In this document: piece by piece, positions 1 through 11,700 of the stretch | Numbering within the stretch: position 1 is the first letter of the stretch | How the letters are laid out: every line of letters starts with the position of its first letter | Source: Larus michahellis | Taxonomy: Eukaryota > Chordata > Aves > Charadriiformes > Laridae | Direction: 5' to 3' | NCBI RefSeq assembly: GCF_964199755.1 | Contig: NC_133896.1 | Span: 70,101,142 to 70,165,141 of the forward strand | Length of the DNA: 64,000 nucleotides | The notes under the pieces: generated by a model | Databases searched by the model: none | What the model saw: the letters and a program-made list of their open reading frames with translations, nothing else | What the model was told of the DNA's origin: nothing | Translations under genes and position numbers: made by a program

Positions 1-2459
1 CATACCTGACTTTATACTTTTCCACCAATGTATTTCAACTCACAAGAAGAAGGAAAGTTGTTCACATGATAGGATTAAACTGTCTGGCCTCTCAAGTGAT
101 GCTGTCAACAAGAGGGATTTCTGATGGTTTTGATTTTTTTAAAGATGACAAGCTAACTGATAGCAGGTTTTTGTCTTTCAAGTTGGCACAGATTTGATTA
201 ATGATCCACAGATGGAAATCTCTGTAGCTCTTGCCAACTGTAGTAACAGCCCATTCCCAGGTGCTGGGCAGATTTTTAATGGATTTTTTTTTTTTTTTTT
301 GGCTGATACACTACAATGTAACATGATAAGTTAAATTACTCATACCGTTCCTGTAGATTACCAGTTATTGGTTTCCAAATTCTGCTCCCATTTTTTTACT
401 TTCCATATGGTTATTTGTTCAGTGCCTTGAATAGGTGAGATACTAGATGCATATTATTGGTTATCATACTATATTCACATGAATTATTTTTAGTGTTGTT
501 TTATTATTCATGTAACTAGACTAGCTGAAGTCCCCAGATATTTTAGTGTGATATGGGGTTTTGTCTGTAATCTGTTTGCAGCTGTCAACTCTGAGGTGGT
601 CACAACGTTCAAAGGATTTGCAAGAACTGTAGAGTGTTACTAGTTCTGCAAAATGACTTTTTTTTGTCTGCCAGAAAAATTCCTTCCCAAAAGCCTGCAC
701 TTGATAGTATTCCCACACTGGTCCTCTGTACTTTGGCAAATGAAGAGTGCCCCATCTATCTCAGGGAATGTCTCTGAGATGCCTGAACACACTGCTCCCT
801 TTGGATTTACTGCTCCCACAAAGACAGGGCAATCCAAATCTGTAAAACACAAGGACAAAAATTGAGGTAAAGGATTGGGTGTAAAACCAGGGGGAAAACT
901 GACAAGTAGAACAACTAGAGAATGCTGTTCTAGCTGACATGTAACTCGATACCTCTGTCTGCTCCAATACTCTTGAAATGAGTCCCTGTGATATGTTCCG
1001 GCTTTCAGAGCCAAGTACTCCGTTTCCATAGAAATAGAGTACTTTCCAGATAAGGCCCAAGATTAACTACTAAATGATTTTTCCTTACATGGTCCTATAC
1101 TTATGCTCTTAGAGTTAGCCTTTGTTGTTAACTTCAAAGGCTCTTGATAGGTGTGAAGGGATCTAGCTATCTTGGGAACTTGTGATTTCTTCCTGGTTCA
1201 TGCTCAGTCAGCTGATGAACCTGTAAACGTACAAGCAAAGATGATGGTTTCACCTGGAATCAAGCAGTACAAGTGTCTAAAGATTATTTCTTCTATTTTT
1301 ATCCAGTCTGACAGCCAGCCACTTCTAGCCTAAATCTAAACTGCTATTCATATGTCCACATTAAATGTTATATAAAACCTGGGTCACACCCACATTCGCA
1401 TGCAAATAAGATTCTCGTTTTTAGCATCCTGTAGTGATTGCAGATGATCTGTTACTAGTACAGTCTACCTTGGACATTACTGTGAGCTGAACTAATGCCT
1501 CCCTCCAGCTTGTCAAGCTGTTCCCATATCACCATCAAGAAATAAAAAGAATTCCACTTTTTGGAATCCTACTCTGTATTTTGCATGGCACAATTATACG
1601 ATGTGCAGCACCAAACATGCAAGTCCCACGGAAACCCAATTGGCAAGGATCTTAATTGCACTAATGAATTTCCAAATATTTGTACAAGTCTCATGAGCAA
1701 AGTTCTACTCAAGAATCATGATGGTACCTCCTGTCTTTTTGACTCACTCCACTGTTACATGTCTCCAGTTCCTTGGGTTTATATAATCCGTATGCACCTT
1801 GGTCAGTAATCTCTGTTCCCCCAAATCTCAACAAAATGTAACTCTTTGCAAATCTCCCTGTCATGTCTTTCATATTTGTAAAAGCACTGTCACTGTCTTC
1901 TACCATCAGTGCTATTAATTCTTTTCCAAAGTTTGATCCTGGCAAAAAACCAAACCCGCAGAACTGTAGTTACTCCAAGCGTAATACCATGAGCCAAATT
2001 AATCCATGATCTAATAGTGATAACATTAGTGGATTCAGTCCAGAGACAAATGTAGCTTTAAGTTGTTTTGAAATGGAACATACTTTCAAATCTCCAAACA
2101 GCAATAATATTTGTTTAAAAGTTAGGGGGGTTTATGCCCTTAAGGCAGAGCTAATCATATGAAATTGTTGTCTATGCAAAGAAATTGTAACTAGTAATCT
2201 TTCTAAATAACACAAATATATGCTGCATATAAGTAGTTCCTCTTATCTTTTTCTTACCGCCCCCTACCTTCAAGTTTACCTATTTTTCTGATGTGTCCTA
2301 AAAGGCAAAGACACTCTAATACATAGTACTTTCCATTATAAAAAAAAGTTATATTTTTTCAAATCTAATTATTGTACAAGTAGTAGCAGAACGACACTGC
2401 TGTGTTCTACTTCTCTGCAATGCACAACTTGTTCTGATAAACCAGCAAATGTCACGGTG
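1..2459. other. Intergenic DNA upstream of STRAP, no gene recognised
   Basis: AT-rich sequence with homopolymer runs, for example a T tract near 284-300. I see no exon of a recognisable protein, no tRNA-like boxes and no clear repeat family. The longest ATG-initiated open frame is on the minus strand at 640-1029 and is discussed as a low-priority finding. In other amniotes EPS8 lies on this side of STRAP in the opposite orientation, but I recognise no EPS8 coding exon here. Confidence 0.5.
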
Positions 2460-2464
2460 CCTGG
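2460..2464. repeat. Left target-site duplication of the solo LTR
   Basis: The five bases CCTGG directly precede the LTR 5' TG and are repeated exactly after its 3' CA at 2994-2998. Confidence 0.85.
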
Positions 2465-2993
2465 TGTCCCGGTTTCAGCTGGGATACAGTTGATTTTCTT
2501 TCAAGTAGCTGCTGTGTTTTTCGATTTAGTATGAGAGGGATGTTGAAGAATGAACACCTATTGTTTTAGTTGTTGCTAAGCAACTTTTATATTAGTCAAG
2601 GACTTTCTCAGCTTCCCATGGAAGCTGAGAGGGAGCATAGACGGGGCAAGATGGCCAAAGGAGTATTCCATACCATACCACAGACATCACGCTCAGCATA
2701 TAAATGGGGAGCAGGGATCCATGATCACTGCTTGGGATGGGCTCTCACCATCAGGTGGTGAGAGTGACTTATGTTGTATCGCTTTATTTTGTATATTCTT
2801 TTACCATTATTATTATTTTATTGTTATTTTCCTCTTCCGTTACTGTTCCATTAAACTGTCTTTATCTCAGCCCAAGAGGTTTTTTTTCCCTTTCCCCTCC
2901 TTTTCTCCCTCTTCTCCCTACCCTCCTGCGAGGAGAGGGGAGTGAGCAAGTGGCTGTATGGTGCTAGTTGCCGGCTGGGGTTAAACCACAACA
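2465..2993 (+). mobile_element. Solo LTR of an endogenous retrovirus (ERV-L-like, avian)
   Basis: A 529-bp element starts with TGTCCCGG and ends with CCACAACA, so it has the canonical TG...CA ends. It is flanked on both sides by the same five bases, CCTGG (2460-2464 and 2994-2998), a perfect target-site duplication. Inside are a TATA box (TATAAA at 2699-2704) and a polyadenylation signal (ATTAAA at 2850-2855) in the right order for a + strand LTR. No gag, pol or env sequence adjoins it, so it is a solo LTR left by recombination between two LTRs. The 5-bp duplication fits ERV-L-type integration. The wording resembles an LTR family I recall as abundant in neoavian birds; the family name needs a repeat-library search. 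Confidence 0.88.
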
Positions 2994-2998
2994 CCTGG
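2994..2998. repeat. Right target-site duplication of the solo LTR
   Basis: CCTGG directly after the LTR end, identical to 2460-2464. An intact duplication means the flanks have not been rearranged since insertion. Confidence 0.85.
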
Positions 2999-3884
2999 TT
3001 AAGAGAGGCTTACAGTCACATTACACACTAAGCTTTATTTATCAGAGATTAGAGCATTTCACATCCTGGCCCCGTACCACTGATGTTAATGGTATAACAA
3101 CTGGACTGTAAGTGACTGCTAAAAAATGGGATCTAAAGAAAATCTGTATGGTTGTTGAAAAAGTGATTAGGAAAGGCTTATCAACAAGCCTGACTGATGT
3201 TACCCAGTTTAGCTTATTTTTTTTTTTTCAAACTGTTGAATTCAGCACAGCTTATATCTCTGAAAACAAGAAAAAAAAATACAGTACATGCTGACATAAT
3301 TTAATTCGGTATCTGCTGCCGTGTAGAGGTCTTGATAGCTGCCACGGATTATATAAATAAACTTCACTGTGTCCTTTGCATTTGCTCTGGCTCTTTTCAT
3401 TGCCGGGAGCATTCGCCACACAAGCTTGGCATTATTGCAATGTAAGGAGGTCACTTAAGGAGTATCACTGATCTTCTCCCTGCCACGTCTGGTTGCGTGA
3501 CTAAAGGAAGCAGATGTACGTGTCTTCTGAATGATCCAATTTGATACTGACTTATAGCAACCCTGCATCAGTCAGCATTGTGTCCCTGATACACAGACTC
3601 AATAATGCATAGGAAGCATATGTTAGATGACAACCTGTGCATGAAGGTGAAGGACTTGAAAAATTTAGCAGTGCAGCAGGATATGCTTCTGAGGAATCAG
3701 GCCAATGCTTGAATATAAAGCATGCATAGGTGACTCCTGTCAGTCCTTTAAGACATAACCTTTTACCTTAAATAAGATGACAATTTTGGAAGCTATTCTG
3801 ACTCATCCTCAAAGGCTGAGGACAAATGCATGTAGTGAAGGCATAAGAAATCATCGCTCAAAGGAAACAGGAAAGGAAATAAAA
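2999..3884. other. Intergenic DNA, no feature recognised
   Basis: Unique-looking sequence between the solo LTR and the nested CR1 block. There are short T and A runs around 3218 and 3272. No exon, RNA gene or repeat family could be supported. Confidence 0.5.
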
Positions 3885-4657
3885 TCACATAGGCTGAAAG
3901 GACACTCCAGAGTTAACCTCATCCAACCTTCTACGCAAAGGAGGGACAATGTAGGTCAGGTTGCTCAGGGACTTGTACAGTCAAGTTTTGAGTATCTCCA
4001 AGACAGGATGTTCCACCACCTCTCTGGGCACCTCTTCCAGCATTTTATCATTGTTGCAGTGCCTTTTTTTTTTCCTTACATTTAGTTGCAATTTCCCATA
4101 TTCCAACTTGTGTCCATTGCTTCTCATCCTTCTACTGTGCACCTCTGAGAATAGTCTACCTCTGTCTTCTTTACATCCTTTCATAGGTAGTTATATATAA
4201 CAGTAAGGTCCTCCACCTTTGCTTCATCTTCTCATGCCTGAATGAACCCAGTACCCGAAGTGCAGGACTTGGCACTTGCCTGTGATAAACCTCATGAGGT
4301 TCCCTTCAGCCCATTTCTCCAGCCTTCAACAGCCCCACTCTGCCCCTGGGGATCCCTCATGTGTGATCATTTGCAAATTTGCTGAAAGTGCACTCTATCC
4401 CATCATCCAGATTGTAAACAAAGACATTACATGTTACTAGCCACAACGATGATTACTGAAGGATGCCGCTGGTAACCAGCTGCCACCTCAACTTGTACCA
4501 CTGATCACAGTCCCTGAGTTTAGCACTCCAGCTGATTTTCCACCCACTTATCCACTTACTCAGTTCTTACCATTTTGGCTCTAAGGATACTATTGTAAGA
4601 GACTGTATCAACAGCCTTGCTAAAGTCAAGGTATGTAGCATCCATCGCTTTCCCCTC

Positions 4658-5003
4658 ATAGAATCATAGAACCATAGGGTTGGAAGGGACCTCTGGGTTG
4701 GAAGGGACCTCTGGAGATCATCTAGTCCAACCCCCCTGCCACAGCAGGGTCACCCAGAGCAGGTTGCACAGGAATGCATCCAGGCAGGTTTTGAATGTCT
4801 CCAGAGACGGAGACTCCACCACCTCTCCCTGGGCAGCCTGTTCCAGTGCTCTGCCACCCTCAAAGTAAAGTAGTTCCTTCTCATGTTTAGGTGGAACTTC
4901 CTATGCTCACGTTTGTGCCCGTTACCTCTTGTCCTGTTGCTGGGCACCACTGAAAAGACCCTGGCCCCATCCTCCTGACACCCACCCTTTAAGTATTTAT
5001 AAG
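4658..5003 (-). mobile_element. Younger CR1 LINE 3' fragment nested in the older CR1
   Basis: The left end carries the CR1 terminal repeat units (ATAGAATCATAGAACCATAG), followed by the hallmark 'gttggaagggacctctggag' and 'catctagtccaaccccc' in reverse orientation, then the conserved 3' UTR up to about 5003. It is 5'-truncated, as most CR1 copies are. It looks closer to consensus than the surrounding CR1, so it inserted later. An exact 18-bp tandem duplication lies near its 3' end (4678-4713). Confidence 0.88.
4678..4713. repeat. Exact 18-bp tandem duplication inside a CR1 3' end
   Basis: GGTTGGAAGGGACCTCTG occurs twice back to back (4678-4695 and 4696-4713). A normal CR1 end has it once. Confidence 0.9.
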
Positions 5004-5325
5004 TCCCCACAGCCAGCTATCTTGTTGTAGAAAGCAAGATGGTTGGTCAGCCATAATTTGTCCTAGGTCTGGAAATGGCTCTACAGACTTCCCAGGAACA
5101 CAGATGAGGCGAACTGGCCTGCAGTTCCCTGGATCCTTCTCTTGTCCTTCTTAAAGATGAGAGTGTTTATCTTTTTCCAGTTATGAAGAACCTCCTCCAA
5201 TCCCCATGACTTCTAAAGTTGACAGACAGCAGCCGTGCAACTTGCTCCCTTGGCACTCTTGGAAGGGTTCTGTCTGGTCCCATGGACTTGCATATCTCCA
5301 ATCAGCTTAACTACTCCTAGAATAG

Positions 5326-8300
5326 GAGGATTAAGGCTGTCTGCTATGGTTGATTTTCAGAGGCTGATGTTTTAATTCCTTTAGCCTTTTAGAACAGTAA
5401 GTATAAACATCTTGCACTGCAAGGAACACCTTCCAAGTGAAAACATCAAAGCCACCTACAATTATGAATTAACTCAGCTAAAGCTTGTTCCTGAAAATTT
5501 GTATTACTGTTTCTTACAGTACAGTAAGCTCAGAGAGAGGTACTACAGATGTGATGATACTCAGAGAATAAGAATTTTGCTGAACTGTTTCCTGGAAAGC
5601 AAGTGAAGTGCCAGACAATTTTAATTTTCCTTTAGCAAAGCTTTTACAATCTGATCCATTTTTATTATGAATTGAAATTCTTTTCGCAGAGGTAAATACT
5701 TATTTAGCTAGCCTGAATTATCAAGTGGTTCCAATATGAGATTTGAAAAGAGGTAGGAAAAGAATACTATGTCACTTCTATGCCTCCTCCTTCACAGTGC
5801 AGTCATGCTTTCAATGGTCTAGCGAGCAAAGCTGCTGACTCAAATAGAAAATACAGAAATGGCTTATTTCAGCCAGAATTTAGCACCCATAATACCTGCA
5901 ATTTAGCTGTTTCACTTTGTCTTGGTTACAGGAACTCCAAGCATGGGAACAGGCTTGTGTATCACTCTTTCTCTCCATTTCCCCCTCCCATCTCCCCTGT
6001 TAACACCGCAAGATCGCCTACCCCGCCAAGCCTTGTGTGAGCTGCTATAACGCTGTTCAATGACCTCTGTTCCTTCTATAAATGCCTATCATATGCATGA
6101 GCTTACTGCAACGTTCTATACTGTTAAATGGATTGGCAGAGCACAGTCCTAGTACAGGATTTTGGAACACACACGCACACTATACTTTCCTCTCTAGGTG
6201 ACTTCCCTATATTGACCCTGTCTGGGCTTCCCCAACTATGTCTTTACATCTTTCCACCTAAACACTGAATATGCATACATTTACTTTACACTCCTTTATT
6301 TTCTGAGGGTTAACTTTAGCAACTCTGTATTCTGAGAACATTTGGCTAGAATTTAGGGAATTCCATTTCCTTTTCTTGGATTTGTTTTTGTTTTAATCAT
6401 TTCTTCAATCGCTGTCCCTTTGGTTTTGCAGTGGTCAGCTTTTCAGTGAAAACATTGAATATTTAGAGTTTGTAATTTCTTTTTTTTATAGCTCTCCTCT
6501 CTATCTGGCCAACACTGTCAACTTTTCCCTTTCAAAAGACAGAATAGGACATGAAGACTGAGGAACAGAGAAGCTATTGTAGCAAAGATTAAACATTTTT
6601 TAATATTCCTGATTGTTTTCATCACTCTATGGTTGGTGCATGCTCTGAAAGTGCCTGATCCCTGCCCTACTGATAGATGGAAAGGCTCCTGATGATCCAA
6701 CTTGCATGCAGAAAACATTAGCAACACCACCCTTCTCAGAAGACAAAATCCTTTTGAGATCCTAACATTAAGGTGGTGATTAAAGAAGTGATCTTACATC
6801 TGACCTCACCTGAAGAGATGGGGAAAAAGAGTACAAATCCCACTATGAGGCACACAGTTGATCTCTGAGGCAAGTCTCCCATTTCCCCTATTATCCAGCT
6901 TCCATGTGTTAAATTTCTCCTACTAAAACACTTCTCCTCCTTGCTGCTGGCTCAAACTCCTCTTCACACTCTTCCCGATTCCTCCACAGCCCATTTCCCT
7001 ATCTAATCCCCTTGGCCTCTATTCACACACACAAAATATACTACCAGGCGCACCCAACTGAAGAGTGCCCGTGGTCCAGCCCTCACGCTCCCTACAGCAA
7101 CGTTACAAGGAGTTGCATGAAACTAGAAAAAATACGGTCATCTGCTGTGAAAGGTGGATCTAGAAAGGACTCCTTGACTTGAAGCACACTGTTCTATTAT
7201 TTGTGAAATATGATTACAGCTGTCTTCTAATTTTTGTCTTGTTACTCAGTGATAATTGACTGCTCAAGGCTGGCACTCGGTTGTAATTATTCCCCTGGTG
7301 AAAACACAGCAACATGCTCTGCAATCGCTCTCACGTATCTGCACACAGCATCTGTAACACATCATCCTTCAGCAAACAGATATTCCTTTTTCTTTTTTTT
7401 TTTTTTCCTAAATTAGCTCTGCAGATTGGTAGGGGACATCTCTCCAAAGAAAAACTTAACAGAGGTAAAGAGTGTTGACGTGCCTACAGATTGTTTCAAA
7501 CCTGCAATATATTAAAATAACTCCTATTCAAAGTCCACTAACAAAGGCGTTGCCCTGCTGCTGTCTCTTGTGGCACCCAGAGATTTCCATTTACCTAGTT
7601 AGCCAATTCATGTTAGAGAACTAAGCATCTAGCAGCTTCTTGAGCGCTATGTCCAGAAAGCCGCCAGCTACAAGCTGAAATAACCATCGTCAAGTCAACC
7701 CACAGCAGAAGCTCTCAGCGAGAGCGTTAATGTACTAATAAATATGTAAGGAGCTCCACCCAGTGGCAAGAGAATGTATTCCCAACTGTGCTATCCAACA
7801 CACCGTGAAAAGGAAGTCGTCTTTGGAAATGTAAATAGGTATACTAAACACCCTCCACTTAATTCAATCTCTGCTTGATTTATTTTAATCAAAGCACTAG
7901 AATCATGACCTTTCACTAGGATAGCTTTATTCATCTTCAGCAACAATTTATGAGAAAATTCAATCATTAGCTGCGGAAAGATGTTGTTCAATCAAGCAGA
8001 CACTTTGAATTATAAATGTTAAGTAAAAGAGAGTCTCGCCCAGGTGCTTTATAACCTATGATTGGCATACTTGTCATTCTATGCAGTAATGGGGTGAATT
8101 ACTCTGTATGATTACAAGTACTTGTGGGTACTTCCTCACAAGTTGGGGTTGACAAATATTTATTTAACACTACAAGACAGTTATTTTGATTATAACAAAT
8201 AGATAATTATGAAACTTTGAATAACAATGTTTTAATTACAATTCTTTTTTTTGTAATGTTATTGGAGTTGGATATATAACTACCTTGGCTTAAACAAAAA

Positions 8301-8884
8301 AAAACCTCGGTATTTTTATTTTACACTTGCTAGGCTTTCACTTTTAAGTGTTTTTTCCCATCTTTCCTTCTTTTTCTTGTACCCTCTCCAGACTTTCTTG
8401 AAAAACTGAGGCCTGTTTCACAGTTCCCAGCTTCTCTAACAATCTCGGTACTAAAAGTAGTCTAGCCTGAGTTCACAGAACTAGTGTATTTCTAAAATCA
8501 GAGCTTCTCAAACTGTGGGGAATAAATGGAGATGCTACTAGGGACCTAAGAGGAGGGCAATGGCGGAGGAAATGCCAGGGGAGTTGAAGTCAGCCAAAGG
8601 CTGTCAGGCTCCAACAGAGGAAAACAGCAGCTCTGAACACAAGCAGAGGAAGCGCAACTGATAGAAATCACTGCATTAGGATGCTGCTCCTCAGCAAGAG
8701 CTCACTGACAATGCCCCATCAGTTCAGCATCCTCTTGTGCTCCTGCTCTGTGTGTACTTGGCCCCTTCCCTTCTCATCTTTTTGCTTCTGGTTGAAACAC
8801 TTCCTCAAGAAAAAACTTCTCACTCCACTTGTAGTGGCTCTGCGGCAAAGTTTTTCTCCTTCCCCAACCGCAAATGTGCTTGTA
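5326..8884. other. Intergenic DNA, no gene recognised
   Basis: No exon, RNA gene or repeat family recognised. A pyrimidine-rich stretch lies around 6900-7030. A T tract sits at about 7390-7406. The part from 7700 to 8350 is AT-rich. Confidence 0.45.
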
Positions 8885-8985
8885 TAGTAGTATTTATAAA
8901 TATAAATTTATATATATTTCTAATTATATATTTATACATGTTATCCATATATATGATATTATTTATATATTTATAAATACCCACA
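8885..8985. repeat. AT-rich low-complexity block bounded by inverted repeats
   Basis: Nearly pure A/T over about 100 bases. An 18-base left arm (8890-8907, GTATTTATAAATATAAAT) is the near reverse complement of a 20-base right arm (8961-8980, ATTTATATATTTATAAATAC), separated by about 53 mostly A/T bases. This could extrude a hairpin, or simply be an expanded AT-rich microsatellite. I see no transposon termini or target duplication. Confidence 0.65.
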
Positions 8986-10849
8986 TAAACGTGCATGGTA
9001 GTATTTCTCCTCCCCATACTCAGTTTCTGAAATGCTGCGTTAGAAATTTCTAATTGGAGTTGGGCTAGAGATGCAGAATGTAGCCCAGAATGTAGAAGGA
9101 AAAACGTCCGAGATTTTTTTTGTATTCTTTTTCTGTTAAACAAACTGTCTGACTGAATTATGCAGGATATATCCTAAGTTAGGGACAAACTTCAGAGACT
9201 TTCAATTACTATGTTCTGTCTTGGCATTAAAGACTTGATTTAAGAAAAAATGCAGATAGCTTTACTTTCAGTATTATTTCTTTATGTCTTTAATCATGTT
9301 TCCCGAAGATAATAAAGGTCCCCCCTGCTTTGCAGAATTGCAATTTAAGAAGTCGTATCCTTCTGTATCACTGTTAAACCTAGACTCTAGAGGCCTAATT
9401 CCTATACTTCTTGTCCAGCCATGTGGCTGTACTATTAGTGTACATAGGAATGGAAACATGTTCAGAGCTGAAAGCAAAAATAAGTTAGTTTCTGGAAGTG
9501 ACTGTCTGGTATCGTCCAGGAGAGCTACCAGGTGGGAAATGAAGCCAGAGAGGCTGTGGCTGGCGCCAGCAGGGAAGTGCCAGGCTCTAACTGGGAATCA
9601 ATCAAGTACCCACTGCTGGCATCAGACACAGGCACCGCATGGGATCAGTGCTCACGTAATCGTCTACATGCTTATACTAAGTCCACCTACCAGCAGATTT
9701 GTAACTTTTGTAAAACTGGGCAGTAGCTGATAACAATCAACCCACAGGTTTCTACCCAGCACAATTATTTTCCTCAGGATGAAACACAGCTGTTAGCAGC
9801 ACAATCCCTAACGTCTGCACAGGTCCCACAGTAGTCCCTTTTGAAGGATCTGGCTTTAGTGACACCCGACACATCCCTTACTAGACTTTTCCACGTTCCT
9901 GCAGCACATGAAAAACTTAATTCATAATACTACTCCACAGTTTTGGTGGGCCTAGTGGGATTTTTAACATAGTCTAGATTTTATAGGTTTCACATCTTGA
10001 CGATTGTTCTCCTTTTCTGATTTTCAGCTACCTACTGGCAAACTAGAAATATTTTTGCCATTGTCTGCCTGTTACAGATTTTGTGTCTTCCTAACTGGAT
10101 GACATATTCTTGCTTTATGCAGGTGGAAAATCATGCTCCAATTTAACAGAACACAAAATCAAACAAAAGCTATGAAATCATTAAACTTCCCTAAATACAA
10201 TCTTTCCCTTCTTTCCATTCCTCAATACTGAATTTTAAGCAGGTAACTTAAATTTAATGCTAAGTTTTTACCTTTACTGACTAGGGTTTGGTTTTTTTCA
10301 CTCAAAAACTTTATAACATAAGTTATCAGAAGAGGGTTTTCAAATGCAAACCCAAGCAGCACTGCTAACTAGGAGACGTAATTCTACGTACGGCTGCATC
10401 TACGGCATCTGCAAATGCCATCTTTAGATGCTTCTGAGAACCAGTCTGGACACAACTATCAGCGTGGCTCCCGTCTCTTATGCAAACCCAGGTGAGCTCT
10501 GCTATGTAGCCCTAGGTCCTTACATCCCCTTAAGTCCATCTTCCCACCACCTCCCCAGCTGGAAAAGGCTCATCAGATGCTGCAGTGAGCCGCGAGGGAA
10601 ACTAGCTCTAGAGAAAACGCGGTGCTTCGTTTGCTGGTGGTTTAGGAGCCCGAAGAGAGCAGAGGAGCACCACGAGGGAACAAAGAACTCGTGAAGAGCT
10701 GCGCAGCGCCATGACAGCACTGCCCTGCATTTATGCGAGACCCCAACTATTGAAAAGCAAGTACAAGGCTGGGGCTTGCAGCAACTGCCTCGTCAAAATC
10801 CAGGCACACTGAGGAGCCCTGGGCCCTACCCTCGGGCCAGGAAAGCATC
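8986..10849. other. Intergenic DNA leading into the STRAP CpG island
   Basis: No gene recognised. GC content rises from about 10550 rightwards toward the STRAP promoter. An open frame of 148 codons at 9284-9730 has no recognisable domain and is treated as chance. Confidence 0.45.
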
Positions 10850-11700
10850 ATTCCTTCAGGAACCGGGACGAGGGAAGAGAGAGCGCGGCTGTCCCCTCCG
10901 CGGAGAAACGCCGCGGTGGCAGAGGCCATTAGGAGGAGTTCATCAGGCGCAGGGCGGGCTGAGGACTCAGGGCCAGGCGCTCAGTCAGGCAGCGGTGCCG
11001 CCATCGCCTCTCGGTGCTGCTGCGGCAGCGAAGAGACCCCACCGCCACAGCTCCCCACAACCCCACACCGCCCTGGCGCCTGCGCCTGACAGCGCTTCCG
11101 GCCGCGCACCCGCCGGCTTGACGTAGCTTCCGCTCCGAAGCGTTTCCGTTCCGTCATTTCCTCCGCCGCCGCGATCGTCGTTTCCTGCCCGGCCGGAGGG
11201 GACTCGTGTCCCTTCACAGGCTCCGTGCGCGTCCCGCCGCCGCCACCCCCTGCTCCCCGCCGCCGCCATGGCCATGAGGCAAACCCCGCTGACGTGCTCT
11301 GGGCACACGCGGCCCGTGGTGGACCTGGCCTTCAGCGGCGTCACCCCCTACGGCTACTTCCTCATCAGCGCCTGCAAGGGTGAGCGGCGGCGGCGGGGGG
11401 CGGCCGGTCTCACCGTCCCCCTCGGGTTAGCCTGCCCAGTGGAGGTGCCCTCGGCCTCGGGGGAGCGGGGGGGCCCGGGTGGGGAGCAGGGGGTGGGCCG
11501 CGCCGCGCCTCCGCCCCGCGGCTCGTCAGGCCGCGCAGCGCCGCGCCTGCGTGAGGGGGGTGTTGCTGGGGAGGGAGGGATGGGGGGCGGGGGGGGCGAC
11601 TGTGCTGGGGAGCCCTGTTCGCCCAGCGAAACGCTGGTACGCGGAGGGCCACACCGTCTGACGGTGTTACCGAATGAAAAAAAAGGGAGCGGGCAGCTGA
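10850..11700. promoter_or_regulatory. CpG-island promoter of STRAP
   Basis: A sharp rise in G+C and CpG dinucleotides spans the STRAP start codon, with AT-rich DNA on both sides. Candidate sites just upstream of the ATG are an NRF1-like GCGCCTGCGC at 11076-11085 (one mismatch from consensus), CTTCCG ETS-type cores at 11095-11100 and 11127-11132, and a CRE-like TGACGTAG at 11119-11126. There is no obvious TATA box, which is usual for a housekeeping gene. The transcription start is not visible from sequence alone. The island extends about 400 bp upstream, so divergent transcription is possible. Confidence 0.75.
11268..11379 (+). CDS. STRAP: STRAP coding exon 1 (codons 1-38, first base)
   Basis: Begins [10 protein letters not shown] and enters the first WD40 blade ([12 protein letters not shown]). 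It ends after one base of codon 38 at a GTGAGC donor. The exon sits inside the CpG island. Confidence 0.96.

Larger units (their letters stand above)
3885..5325 (-). mobile_element. Old CR1 LINE fragment, interrupted by a younger CR1
   Basis: Read on the minus strand, this is a diverged CR1 non-LTR retrotransposon: the 3' UTR end lies at about 3885-4250 and more 5' sequence, up to the end of the reverse-transcriptase region, lies rightward to about 5325. It is split in two (about 3885-4657 and 5004-5325) by the younger CR1 at 4658-5003. The two halves are in consecutive order: the left half breaks off after 'catccatcgctttcccc' and the right resumes with 'acagccagctatcttg'. No intact ORF remains. 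Outer limits are approximate because of divergence. Confidence 0.75.

Noticed and set aside
4680-5010. Open frames on both strands over CR1 copies (also at 21118-21568 and 23296-23683)
   Set aside because: These are retrotransposon 3' ends that are non-coding in the parent element.
9284-9730. 148-codon + strand open frame upstream of STRAP
   Set aside because: No recognisable domain, no splice or promoter context, and it overlaps other open frames; best explained as chance.
10981-11652. Minus-strand open frames across STRAP exon 1
   Set aside because: Same CpG-island effect; Arg/Ala/Gly-rich translations without domain.
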